From: an uncultured Prevotellaceae bacterium
GTDB taxonomy: Bacteria; Bacteroidota; Bacteroidia; Bacteroidales; Muribaculaceae
Length of the DNA: 6,905 nucleotides
Direction of reading: 5' to 3'
NCBI GenBank assembly: GCA_937892085.1
Contig: CALAVD010000522.1
Span: forward strand, 1 to 6,905
The position numbers and the translations under genes are program-made. The first letter of the stretch is position 1; every line of letters starts with the position of its first letter. Of the stretch, positions 1 to 6,301 are shown piece by piece. The notes beneath the pieces were generated by a model that worked only from the letters and a program-made list of their open reading frames with translations, searched no databases and was not told the DNA's origin.

Positions 1-57
1 GATGAAGGCCACCAGCGTCCAAAACTGCCACAAGTGGCTACTAAAATACTCAATCAT
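1..57 (-). CDS. NfeD-like membrane protein, N-terminal fragment (runs off left edge)
   Basis: Only the first 19 codons are inside the window. Reading minus from the ATG at 57-55 gives MIEYFSSHLWQFWTLVAFI, open to base 1 with no stop. A short polar start followed by an aromatic, hydrophobic stretch that begins a transmembrane helix is what I remember of the small NfeD-like proteins of Bacteroidales, which usually start close to M-I-E-Y-F and are encoded beside a flotillin/SPFH protein. The family is membrane-anchored with an OB-fold domain and is thought to act with SPFH proteins in membrane organisation; none of that part is visible here. No Shine-Dalgarno is evident, as is normal in this phylum. 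The gene lies downstream of the giant gene in the same direction, but a 355-base gap with a terminator separates them. The family call rests on 19 residues and is therefore tentative; another small membrane protein is possible. Confidence 0.5.
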   Translation of the reverse strand, partial: MIEYFSSHLWQFWTLVAFI

Positions 58-140
58 AGCTGTATGTTTTTTAATTAGTAAACAAACTGACAAAATACAA
101 GTTAACAAGGCAATAGTTGCTGTTCCCGTGAATTAGTGTG

Positions 141-171
141 TAAAGGTAGTAAAAAAACTACACAATATCAA
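141..171 (-). promoter_or_regulatory. Candidate Bacteroidota promoter for the NfeD-like gene
   Basis: On the minus strand TTG (171-169) is followed after 20 bases by TACCTTTA (148-141), which matches the TAnnTTTG -7 box except at the last base. It would give a leader of about 75-80 bases before the ATG at 57. The -33 element is only three bases and the -7 box is imperfect, so this is a weak call; it is the best candidate I found between the terminator and the start codon. Confidence 0.25.
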
Positions 172-251
172 TATAGTCGGGGAAAAATATGTCATTTCAC
201 AATATTATAAGCAAAAATCGTGCCAATTTGGTTTTTACGAGTCAAGGCTAA

Positions 252-265
252 CAAGCTCACGCTTG
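252..265. repeat. Small hairpin CAAGC-TCAC-GCTTG
   Basis: A perfect 5-bp inverted repeat with a four-base TCAC loop lies on the far side of the terminator from the giant gene. It lacks a T-run, so it is not a terminator by itself. The loop and closing bases (GCTCACGC) recur in the hairpin inside the repeat elements at 6710-6723 and 6856-6869, so it may be a remnant of the same or a related repeat family. It could also be chance. Confidence 0.3.
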
Positions 266-293
266 CACTACAACAACACGACCGTTAAATTAC

Positions 294-327
294 AAAAGAG
301 GGCGGCCCGCAGGGGTCGCCCTCTTCT
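294..327 (-). terminator. Intrinsic terminator of the giant gene (probably bidirectional)
   Basis: Arms 296-308 and 313-325 form a 13-bp stem with one G-T pair (305/316) and a 4-base GCAG loop; nine of the pairs are G-C. On the minus strand the stem runs out into TTTT followed by GTAA, and on the plus strand into TTCTTTC, so it can work in both directions. It begins about 90 bases after the stop codon of the 1937-residue gene, and would isolate that gene from the NfeD-like gene downstream. Confidence 0.85.
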
Positions 328-368
328 TTCAAGCGTATGAATATTATTGGTGGCTGAGTGGCTTGAAA
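327..368 (-). repeat. 8-bp inverted repeat in the 3' UTR
   Basis: TTTCAAGC (327-334) and GCTTGAAA (361-368) are perfect complements separated by 26 bases. In the minus-strand transcript this would be a second, weaker hairpin immediately upstream of the terminator stem. It may protect the 3' end or simply be chance; nothing else supports a role. Confidence 0.4.
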
Positions 369-380
369 TGGGAGAGTCTC

Positions 381-404
381 TCTCACCTCTTACCTCTCAC
401 CTCA
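381..404. repeat. Heptamer short tandem repeat in the 3' UTR
   Basis: Three 7-base units TCTCACC, TCTTACC, TCTCACC, then a partial TCA, lie in perfect register just after the giant gene's stop codon. In the transcript sense the unit is GGTGAGA/GGTAAGA, varying G/A at the fourth base. The array is not coding. A different heptamer repeat is present in the 5' leader at 6302-6333. Confidence 0.6.
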
Positions 405-412
405 ATAAATTT

Positions 413-559
413 TTATTTCATAATCTTGCGGCTGGTGCGTGAACCATCCTTGTAGGTAGTAACCTCAATGTTAATGCCCTGGAAAGGAACATCGCTCTCA
501 ACACCTGCCATGTTGTAGTACTTCACGCCAGCAACAACCTTAGCACTCTCAACACCATA
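413..559 (-). other. C-terminal sorting-like tail (residues 1890-1937)
   Basis: The tail contains VKYYNMAGVES, then PFQGINIEVTTYKDG, and finishes RKIMK. This matches the order seen in Bacteroidota type IX secretion (Por) type A signals: a V-x-[VY]-Y-[DN]-x-x-G strand, a G-[IV]-[YN]-[IV] strand, and a final [KR]-[IVM]-x-[KR] end. Such tails direct export across the outer membrane and are cleaved or linked to a surface glycolipid. It is a divergent form common in gut Bacteroidales; whether it is used by a T9SS in this organism is not shown here. Confidence 0.6.
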
Positions 560-3500
560 GATGCTGGTTGGGATGTCGCTTGTGAGCTTGTCAGTAGCTG
601 TCACCTCGGCAATGTAGTACTTGCCGTCGGCACTCTCTACAGCCTTTGAGCCACTATCTTCTTTTGTAAAGTAGATACGAACGACAAACTCCATTGGAAT
701 CTCGTCTCCAGTCTCAAGTTTCAGAGCACCAAATGTGCCGGCAAATATGCCATTGTTATCTGGTTTGTCACCAAGAGCCTCGTTCAGTTGGCAATCTTCC
801 TTGTCGATGTAGAGAAGCTCACCAGTCTCAGCGTCGATATTGTCGATGCGCCAACGATAATCAGCTGTGTATTGGGTTGGATTTTGCTCTCCAAGATAAT
901 CTTTGTCAATCTTACGCCAAGTACGAACCTTAGCTATCTGATAGCCAGTGGGCAGGTCTAGAACATTTACCTTGAGTTGAACTTGATAGTAAGTGTAAGT
1001 GTTAGTGCCATCGGTCCACTCATAGCCATTTTCACCTACGTTGGCATATTTCTCTACATCAACTTCAATCTTAGCACTTGCAAGGTTGGTGAGCGAAGCA
1101 CCATAAGTGTTATAGTCCTTGCGGTCAGTGCCGTCTTCGTTAACAGCAGCTGATGGAGCAAACACTTCTACTACTGGAGCATAGGTGTAAACATCGGCAT
1201 TGTCCTTGATGTGGTTGTCGATGAATGGAGCTTGAGCTGTGGTAGTGCCATTGAAGTCAACTTGACTAGTGTAGTCTTTGTTCATTGCCACAGTGTAGTA
1301 CTCACCCTGGTTGCTTGCTTGACCGTTTGGAGAGATGTCCTCCTCATTATCGGCAGTGCCAGTAATGATAGCGTAGGGCTTCTCTTCGGTTCCATAGCTT
1401 GAATCCCAGCGATAAGCGTAGTAACCGAGAATCTCGCTCTTACTACTTTGCTTAACAGTGATGTCAAACTCGTTGGCAAGCTGCAGCTTGTGTTGAGTGT
1501 CACCTTCAACGTCTTCCCAGCTGTATTCGCTGGCTGTCATGGCAGTCTTGTGAGTAGAAATCAAAATGCTGTTACTGCGAGCGGCAGTGCTGCCATTGCT
1601 TGCGCCAACATAACCTCCAGCGGTGGTATTGTTGTAGTAACCACCATTTGTAAACTCGAAATTAGCTGACTTCTGCATATCGTTGGCATCGTTCCAGTTA
1701 AATAAAATGTGGGTAGGTTGTTGTTGAATAGTCTCATCAGCAATCCAACGATAAACATCATTATTACCATTCGTGCCAACTTTAGTCATCGTTGCTGTAC
1801 CAGGCCATGTGCTACCTGTGAGATTGGTTTCGGTACCATCTTGATTCTTAATCCATGCCCAGGCTCTAACAATATTTGCATTATAACTCTGAGGAATCTC
1901 AAAGTAGGCATAGATGCCATCTTGCTCAGTCGCGATTGTTGGAACACCACTGGTTTCATCGAGTGTAAATGGCACAGCGGTCTCAAGCTCTACGTAGTAG
2001 CCATAGTTGTTGGGGTGAGTGTTGCCCTCAACGTTTACCCAGAAGTTATCGATAATCTTCAGGTCATTGAACAGGACATCGCTATTCTCATCGGCTACGT
2101 CATAGCTGAAGGTTGCCGAGGTGGCTGGAGCTTTATAGCCAAAAACATACTCTGTGCCATCCCAATAGTCGGCATTGCTGGTTATTGGAGCGATGGTAAG
2201 AGTGCCAGTACCATTATCCTTTGAAGCAACTGTTGCAGTAGCAAATGCAACCCTGTTCTGAGCTACATAGTCCTCAACATTCTCGGTAACGCCTCCCACA
2301 TCGGGAACACGGTAGAATGTGAAGGTAGTACCGTTTTCAAGGTACTTAGCCTTTACGTTTGTGCCAATGTTGTTCTTAATGTAGAAGCGGTTGCTGTAGT
2401 AGTTCTTAGCAGTCTGGGGATAGAAGCGGCTGTAGTAGTGGTCGGCATTGAGGACCAGCTGCAGCTGCTCGGCCTTGTCAAGACCAGGAATGATGAAGCT
2501 TTCTTCATTCGACATCTGCAGGGTCAAGAACTGCTCTTTGTCCTGACCACGAACTACGTATGTTATTTGCTGTCCATTCTGCTGCATGTCAATATAATCG
2601 TCATACTCGAAGGTGTTAGGATCAAGATTCTCAACAACTGGAGTATAGGTCTTGCTGCCATCGGCATTGGTCACAACACGATAAAGAGTGTACTGACCAT
2701 CCTCGCCTGGCAAGAAGTCGAGCAGGTTAGAAGTCCAAGTCAAGTGAAGCTTGTAAACATCCTGACCATCAACTTGCACTCCATCAATTGGGTATTGCTT
2801 GATAACGAACAGACCAAGCTTGGGAGCATTATTTTGATAGTAGTTTACATAGTGGTCAACATCGCTATTGTCACGCTTGTTTTCACCAGAAGATAATGAG
2901 TTGTCGCTCCACTGAGTCATGCGACGCTCGGGAATGAAGAGCATCATGTCGCGAACATCCTGGCAGTCATCACTTGGACTCTCAACGCCATAAAGGTTGA
3001 ACTCGTGGTGACCATCAATAGTGGGCACGCTCACGCAGTCATGAATAACACTATAAGACTCCATGTTGACGAGTTTCTGATAGATATCGGTCTCGGCAGA
3101 GGTTCCTACAGATGCCACATTGGGGCTGAATTCCTCAAACATTCTATAGAAAGGAGCCTTGGTTACATCATCATTATCAACAACCTGATAAGAATTGCCG
3201 TTACCGTCAGGCATCTTCACATTGTCGCTATAGTAAGCACGGAGGCGGCCTTTGCCGAGCAGGAAGAAGCGGTTCATCTTGTCGCAGTCAATCTTGAACA
3301 AGGTGCCACCAGTCTCGCCGGCGCCAATGTTCTTAGAGCTGGTGAGCACACGTACGCTCTTGAACATAACGTCAAACTTCTGAACAAGGTCAGTGTAACT
3401 GCTTGTAGATTGATAGGTGCTCTCACCCGAGATGGTTGTGGGCAGGCCATATTCAGTGGCTTTAGCCTCAGCAACCTTCTGATCGTTCATCTCGACTAGA

Positions 3501-6226
3501 AGAACGGTGAGGCCTTCTTTGTTGGGCAGATAGTCGGTTGGGTTAAGGTAGTAGCTTGAACCCACTTTAACAACATCGCTTTTAGCAGGAATGTTCCAGC
3601 CATAGCTATCACTGTAAGCATAGTTGCTCATGGTACCAATTGCGGGATAAGAAACCAGGTCGGTCTCATGCTCGCCAGCAGCGGTGTAGCCGCGATAGAT
3701 GTTACCAGGAACATTAGGATTGGTATAGACAGCCTTCATCAGGGCAATCATCTGCTCTGGTGTAGTGGCAGGCTGATTCATTGGAGTGTCTTTGTGCTCA
3801 TCGCCATTAGAATCGGTCCAGTCGTAGGTAATAGCAGCAAAGTCATCTTCGCCCATGGTGGGCTCATTAACGTGACCAGTACCAGTGAGAGTGAATACAT
3901 AGTCAACATTATTGATGGTCATGGTCAATGAACCAGTATAATCGATACCCTCGGTTGGAGCAAAATGTACTGGGAATTGAATTGTTGAGTTTGCTGGAAT
4001 CTCAGTGTCGGTATATGGGAAGCTGAATGGAGATTCAGGATTGGTTACCGACAGAGGCACAGCTACAGAGTTCTTATTGGTAACAGTAACAAACAGATTC
4101 TTGCTACCTGTGATACTAACTTCACCAAATGCAAGAGTGCCATCAGTTGGCTCTACTACAACACCAGCAACCTTCTCATAAGTGAAGGTCGCCTGGGGCA
4201 GGAATGAGGTACTGTAGCCATCACCAGTGTTAGCCGAATAGCTTGTTGCTAGTGTTGTAATATCACCTAAGCCTAATTGACTTGTAGTTTTACCGTAGAA
4301 TTTACTTCGGTCTTCACTGCCCTTTGTAGTAACCTTAGTTTGGATCACAAGATTTCCACCATTATATACATAGGGTGTAGTGAACTCAAATGTCAAGTAG
4401 TAGCTGTTATCAAAAGCATTACCAATAGGAGAAACAGTAGCAACAGCGGTGAGTGTGCTCTCAGCTACACGACTGCTCAAGTCACTATTGTCGGTTTCAC
4501 CTATCTTAACTTCAACGGCACCGCCGCTAAAATAAGGTTTTCCATTGTGACGGAAGGTCACTTTGGTGATTTGCTTGCCGTTAAGGTCAGTAATCAGCGA
4601 TGCAGGATAAAGCATCTGCACCCAACCAGTTTGATCGTATTTACCGCCATAGATTGGAGCGATACTTGACAAGTTGGCTGCTGAGGTTGAAGTGCTTTCA
4701 GCAACGGTGAGCTCGCCACCTTCGGGAGCCTCGGTGGCGGTACCGTTCAGGGTAACATTAGTTGCCTGGCCGTTGATAGTAACGGTGAGGGTGGCGCTGT
4801 GGTTGCCATAGAGTGAAGGTGCGTAAGTCACGGTGAACTGCTTGCTTTCGCCTGCGGCAATCTCGGTGGCAGCCTCGATGCTGAAAGGTGCAGTCAGAGT
4901 GCTGAATGCGGGAGTAAAGGCTGTGTTGCCTGTGTTCTCAACAGTGATAGTGCCAGTGGTGGTAGCACCCTCTTGGCAGGTCAAAGTCAATGTTGTGGGA
5001 GTAACGGTGCCGCTGATTACAGGGGTGACTACGTTGGCGGTGACAGGCACGGTCACTGTTTCGGCACCAGCGCTGGTGAGTGTTACTGTGCCATTGAATG
5101 TGCCTACTTCTTGTGCAGAGTAGGTCACGGTAACAGCTTTGCCATTGGCAGCCTCTGCAGAAGTGATGGTGCTGGGATTCACAGCAAACAAACTACTGCC
5201 TTCAAAAGACAGGGTAATGTCACCGGTGAGGTTCGTACCGGTAACAGTGAACGATGCCGCACCAGCAGTATAAGGCTGGGTGTTGATAGTCACTGTTGCG
5301 GGGTTGACGGTGATGGTGGGAGCGGGAGCTGCCACGGCAGTACCCGTCAAGGTCACAGACTTGTCACCCACAGCGAGAGTGGCATTATTAGTGCCAACTG
5401 CGGTGGGAGCATAGGTAACAGTGATGGTCTCAGTAGCACCGGCAGCCACGGTTGCAGGACTGAATGTGAACACATTGTCACCAGTCTGGGTGATAGTCAC
5501 TGCATCCTCGGTACTGTTGGTAACAGTGAAGGTCTTCTGGTAAGAACCACCTACGTAAGTGTCGCTCTCATTGAAGTCCAATGATGTTGGGTTAACACTT
5601 ACCGAACCACCAGCAGCCTCGTAAGTGAATGTGGTCTTGGGAAGATAAGACTTCGTTCCTTGTTGTGTAGAATAAGCTTGGTAATAATAATACGCAACTG
5701 CATTAGTAGTGCTTTCTCCATACCAATAAATGGTGCTAAAAGCACTTGTTTTAGACCCTACAACTTTAACTTGTACAGCTAAATTCTTATTACCAGAATA
5801 GATGAATTCATTAGTTAAAGGTATTTCCAATTCACTGGGTGAGCCAGAAATCGTATAGCTTCCTAATGCACTTGGAAAACCAGTCAATGGAGTAGGAGTA
5901 GAGGATGAAAACGCATCATAATCAGTTTCCATTAGCGACACTTCTACTACAACGTCGTTTTGACTTGAAAGATTACGATCTGCATAGAACTTCACAGAAG
6001 TAATCTTATTGCCATTAAGAGCAGAAAGCAATGACTTTGAGTAAATAATCTGACTATAGGTTCCATCAGTATCCATATACTGCCCATAAAGTGGGACTAC
6101 GGTATAATCTGAAGTCGCGGTTGCATTATCCCCCGCCACAGTCAACTCATCAGCCTGTGCTAATGGCACGGCGAGTGCCGTGAGCAGGAGGCTCATCAGT
6201 AGTTTTAGATAAAATTTTTTAATCAT
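413..6226 (-). CDS. Giant secreted multidomain Ig/ASH protein with CBM26-like starch-binding domain
   Basis: This is one uninterrupted 1937-residue frame ending in TAA at 415-413. The start at 6226 gives a good type I signal peptide: positive n-region MIKK-F-Y-L-K, hydrophobic core, and an AQA|D cleavage site after residue 25. The alternative Met11 would lose the positive n-region. Domain order: module A copy 1 (26-203), three Ig/ASH domains (208-497), module A copy 2 (504-684), a fourth ASH domain (688-784), an unrecognised region (790-1147), an FN3-like domain (1148-1248), unassigned (1251-1430), a CBM26-like domain (1434-1531), unassigned (1532-1889) and a sorting-like tail (1890-1937). 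I see no catalytic motif, lipobox or membrane helix after the signal. The likely role is an exported, surface-attached or released binding protein for glycans, starch-like if the CBM call is right; that function is inference. It appears monocistronic, with its own promoter and terminator. No susC/susD-like gene is visible beside it. No frameshift or internal stop was found. Confidence 0.95.
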   Translation of the reverse strand: MIKKFYLKLLMSLLLTALAVPLAQADELTVAGDNATATSDYTVVPLYGQYMDTDGTYSQIIYSKSLLSALNGNKITSVKFYADRNLSSQNDVVVEVSLMETDYDAFSSSTPTPLTGFPSALGSYTISGSPSELEIPLTNEFIYSGNKNLAVQVKVVGSKTSAFSTIYWYGESTTNAVAYYYYQAYSTQQGTKSYLPKTTFTYEAAGGSVSVNPTSLDFNESDTYVGGSYQKTFTVTNSTEDAVTITQTGDNVFTFSPATVAAGATETITVTYAPTAVGTNNATLAVGDKSVTLTGTAVAAPAPTITVNPATVTINTQPYTAGAASFTVTGTNLTGDITLSFEGSSLFAVNPSTITSAEAANGKAVTVTYSAQEVGTFNGTVTLTSAGAETVTVPVTANVVTPVISGTVTPTTLTLTCQEGATTTGTITVENTGNTAFTPAFSTLTAPFSIEAATEIAAGESKQFTVTYAPSLYGNHSATLTVTINGQATNVTLNGTATEAPEGGELTVAESTSTSAANLSSIAPIYGGKYDQTGWVQMLYPASLITDLNGKQITKVTFRHNGKPYFSGGAVEVKIGETDNSDLSSRVAESTLTAVATVSPIGNAFDNSYYLTFEFTTPYVYNGGNLVIQTKVTTKGSEDRSKFYGKTTSQLGLGDITTLATSYSANTGDGYSTSFLPQATFTYEKVAGVVVEPTDGTLAFGEVSITGSKNLFVTVTNKNSVAVPLSVTNPESPFSFPYTDTEIPANSTIQFPVHFAPTEGIDYTGSLTMTINNVDYVFTLTGTGHVNEPTMGEDDFAAITYDWTDSNGDEHKDTPMNQPATTPEQMIALMKAVYTNPNVPGNIYRGYTAAGEHETDLVSYPAIGTMSNYAYSDSYGWNIPAKSDVVKVGSSYYLNPTDYLPNKEGLTVLLVEMNDQKVAEAKATEYGLPTTISGESTYQSTSSYTDLVQKFDVMFKSVRVLTSSKNIGAGETGGTLFKIDCDKMNRFFLLGKGRLRAYYSDNVKMPDGNGNSYQVVDNDDVTKAPFYRMFEEFSPNVASVGTSAETDIYQKLVNMESYSVIHDCVSVPTIDGHHEFNLYGVESPSDDCQDVRDMMLFIPERRMTQWSDNSLSSGENKRDNSDVDHYVNYYQNNAPKLGLFVIKQYPIDGVQVDGQDVYKLHLTWTSNLLDFLPGEDGQYTLYRVVTNADGSKTYTPVVENLDPNTFEYDDYIDMQQNGQQITYVVRGQDKEQFLTLQMSNEESFIIPGLDKAEQLQLVLNADHYYSRFYPQTAKNYYSNRFYIKNNIGTNVKAKYLENGTTFTFYRVPDVGGVTENVEDYVAQNRVAFATATVASKDNGTGTLTIAPITSNADYWDGTEYVFGYKAPATSATFSYDVADENSDVLFNDLKIIDNFWVNVEGNTHPNNYGYYVELETAVPFTLDETSGVPTIATEQDGIYAYFEIPQSYNANIVRAWAWIKNQDGTETNLTGSTWPGTATMTKVGTNGNNDVYRWIADETIQQQPTHILFNWNDANDMQKSANFEFTNGGYYNNTTAGGYVGASNGSTAARSNSILISTHKTAMTASEYSWEDVEGDTQHKLQLANEFDITVKQSSKSEILGYYAYRWDSSYGTEEKPYAIITGTADNEEDISPNGQASNQGEYYTVAMNKDYTSQVDFNGTTTAQAPFIDNHIKDNADVYTYAPVVEVFAPSAAVNEDGTDRKDYNTYGASLTNLASAKIEVDVEKYANVGENGYEWTDGTNTYTYYQVQLKVNVLDLPTGYQIAKVRTWRKIDKDYLGEQNPTQYTADYRWRIDNIDAETGELLYIDKEDCQLNEALGDKPDNNGIFAGTFGALKLETGDEIPMEFVVRIYFTKEDSGSKAVESADGKYYIAEVTATDKLTSDIPTSIYGVESAKVVAGVKYYNMAGVESDVPFQGINIEVTTYKDGSRTSRKIMK
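1634..1927 (-). other. CBM26-like starch-binding domain (residues 1434-1531)
   Basis: The segment follows the CBM26 pattern I know: an aromatic start GIYAYFEIP, a strand ending RAWAWIKNQDG (Trp1456, Trp1458), the hallmark WPG at 1474-1476 followed by ATMTKVG, VYRWI (Trp1494), PTHILFNWND (Trp1511) where the family has a [IV]IFN strand, and NFEFTNGGYYN at the end. Members bind starch or related alpha-glucans and normally accompany alpha-amylases. Here the domain is in a protein without a visible amylase domain. A degenerate or repurposed module of the same fold is possible. Confidence 0.6.
2483..2785 (-). other. FN3-like domain (residues 1148-1248)
   Basis: The sequence has a YKLHLTWTSN first strand with the FN3-type Trp (1164), a QYTLYRVV middle strand with the usual Tyr, a variable Asp/Asn-rich turn, and QQITYVVRGQD as the strand that in FN3 reads xYxVxAxD. 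The NEESFIIPG end would be the last strand. This is a plausible fibronectin type III fold assigned by motif reading only. Confidence 0.5.
2786..3859 (-). other. Central region of no recognised family (residues 790-1147)
   Basis: About 360 residues unlike the flanking Ig domains: mixed composition, many Tyr, Asp, Asn and Met, and stretches that look alpha/beta, not pure beta (for example PEQMIALMKAVY at 823-834, GLTVLLVEMND at 905-915, DVRDMMLFIPE at 1090-1100). Potentially notable residues are Cys981, Cys1064 and Cys1088, His1062 and the GHHE run at 1072-1075. I do not recognise a catalytic motif and assign no function. This is where an undescribed domain, possibly with activity, would sit. 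Confidence 0.55.
3875..4165 (-). other. Fourth ASH/choice-of-anchor D domain (residues 688-784)
   Basis: It shows the family order: V-V-V-E-P start, LAFGEV, LFVTVTN, S-P-F-S-F, IPANSTIQFPVHFAP, and closing FTLTGTG. It ends the repetitive N-terminal half; sequence character changes immediately afterwards from Thr/Val-rich to Asp/Asn/Tyr-rich. Confidence 0.8.
4175..4717 (-). other. Module A, copy 2 (residues 504-684)
   Basis: This second copy of the residue 26-203 domain keeps the same landmarks in order: ELTVA, PIYGG, MLYPASLI, LNGKQIT, VEVKIGET, YNGGNLVIQTKV, KFYGK, FLPQATFTYE. Similarity is moderate, so the duplication is old. As with copy 1, it is followed directly by an ASH domain, so the duplicated unit is module A plus ASH. 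Confidence 0.7.
4736..5605 (-). other. Three Ig-like/ASH domains in tandem (residues 208-297, 304-398, 402-497)
   Basis: The first and third are typical choice-of-anchor D/ASH repeats: V-P-x-S/T-L start, a TFTVTN or TITVEN strand, an aromatic-rich middle, an 'I-P/A-AG-x-T/S' turn, the strand [TF]TVTYAP, and a closing [VL]TLTGTA or LNGTA. The second (VNPATVTI ... FTVTGTNLTGDITLS ... VTVTYSA) is a related Ig-like form with the NLTGD turn I recall from Bacteroidota surface proteins. All three are Thr/Val/Ala-rich beta-sandwiches and usually act as rigid spacers or adhesion modules. Confidence 0.8.
5618..6151 (-). other. Module A, copy 1 (residues 26-203)
   Basis: This is a roughly 180-residue domain found twice in the protein. 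Shared landmarks with copy 2: ELTVA at the start, a P-[LI]-Y-G-[QG] motif at about 45, a [LM][IL]Y[SP]xSLL-type segment, LNGxxIT, VEV...ET, Y[SN]G[NG]xNL near 143-149, and ending F/YLPxxTFTYE. The pattern suggests a beta-sandwich, perhaps related to the carbohydrate-binding or adhesin-like sandwiches of other Bacteroidales surface proteins. I cannot assign a Pfam family by eye. Its DNA is AT-richer than the Ig/ASH block after it. Confidence 0.7.
6152..6226 (-). other. Signal peptide (residues 1-25)
   Basis: Two Lys at residues 3-4 and one at 8 precede the hydrophobic run LLMSLLLTALAVPL, and cleavage is expected after A-Q-A at 23-25. There is no Cys at +1, so this is a type I and not a lipoprotein signal. 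The mature protein would begin DELTVAG, and the copy of module A at residue 504 begins with nearly the same ELTVA, which supports residue 26 as a domain boundary. Confidence 0.9.
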
Positions 6227-6242
6227 AAAAAATAGAGTTTAG

Positions 6243-6272
6243 TTAATAAAAAATATTGTTTGTCTCTTTCAT
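6243..6272 (-). other. Possible 9-codon upstream ORF
   Basis: An ATG at 6272-6270 opens MKETNNIFY and stops at 6245-6243, 16 bases before the main ATG. AAGGA lies upstream, but only one base separates it from this ATG, too close for ordinary Shine-Dalgarno pairing. There is no rare-codon run or other sign of an attenuating leader peptide. It is recorded because it is the only short ORF directly abutting the main start; it is probably chance. Confidence 0.12.
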
Positions 6273-6301
6273 TTCCTTCTTTTAGACATAAGAACTTTTT
6301 T

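Noticed and set aside
2..136. 44-codon plus-strand open frame with a hydrophobic segment
   Set aside because: It is antisense to the NfeD-like start and extends into intergenic DNA. The minus-strand reading gives the more family-like sequence, and nothing upstream is visible to support a plus-strand gene.
146..161. GTAGT-A6-ACTAC inverted repeat
   Set aside because: A 5-bp stem around an A-tract, overlapping the candidate promoter spacer, is too weak to call an operator or terminator in AT-rich DNA.
1709..2224. 171-codon plus-strand open frame antisense to the giant gene
   Set aside because: It overlaps coding DNA of the minus-strand gene completely, its translation shows no domain or coherent composition, and no promoter or start context favours it. 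The same holds for the other plus-strand frames within 413-6226, including the 203-codon frame at 4973-5584, whose Cys/Gly/His-rich product is typical of reading Thr/Val-rich repeats backwards.
413..6226. Frameshift or gene fusion between the repetitive and the unique halves
   Set aside because: The frame is open throughout, domain borders are clean, and signal peptide and C-terminal tail are both intact, so there is no sign of an artefactual or broken fusion.
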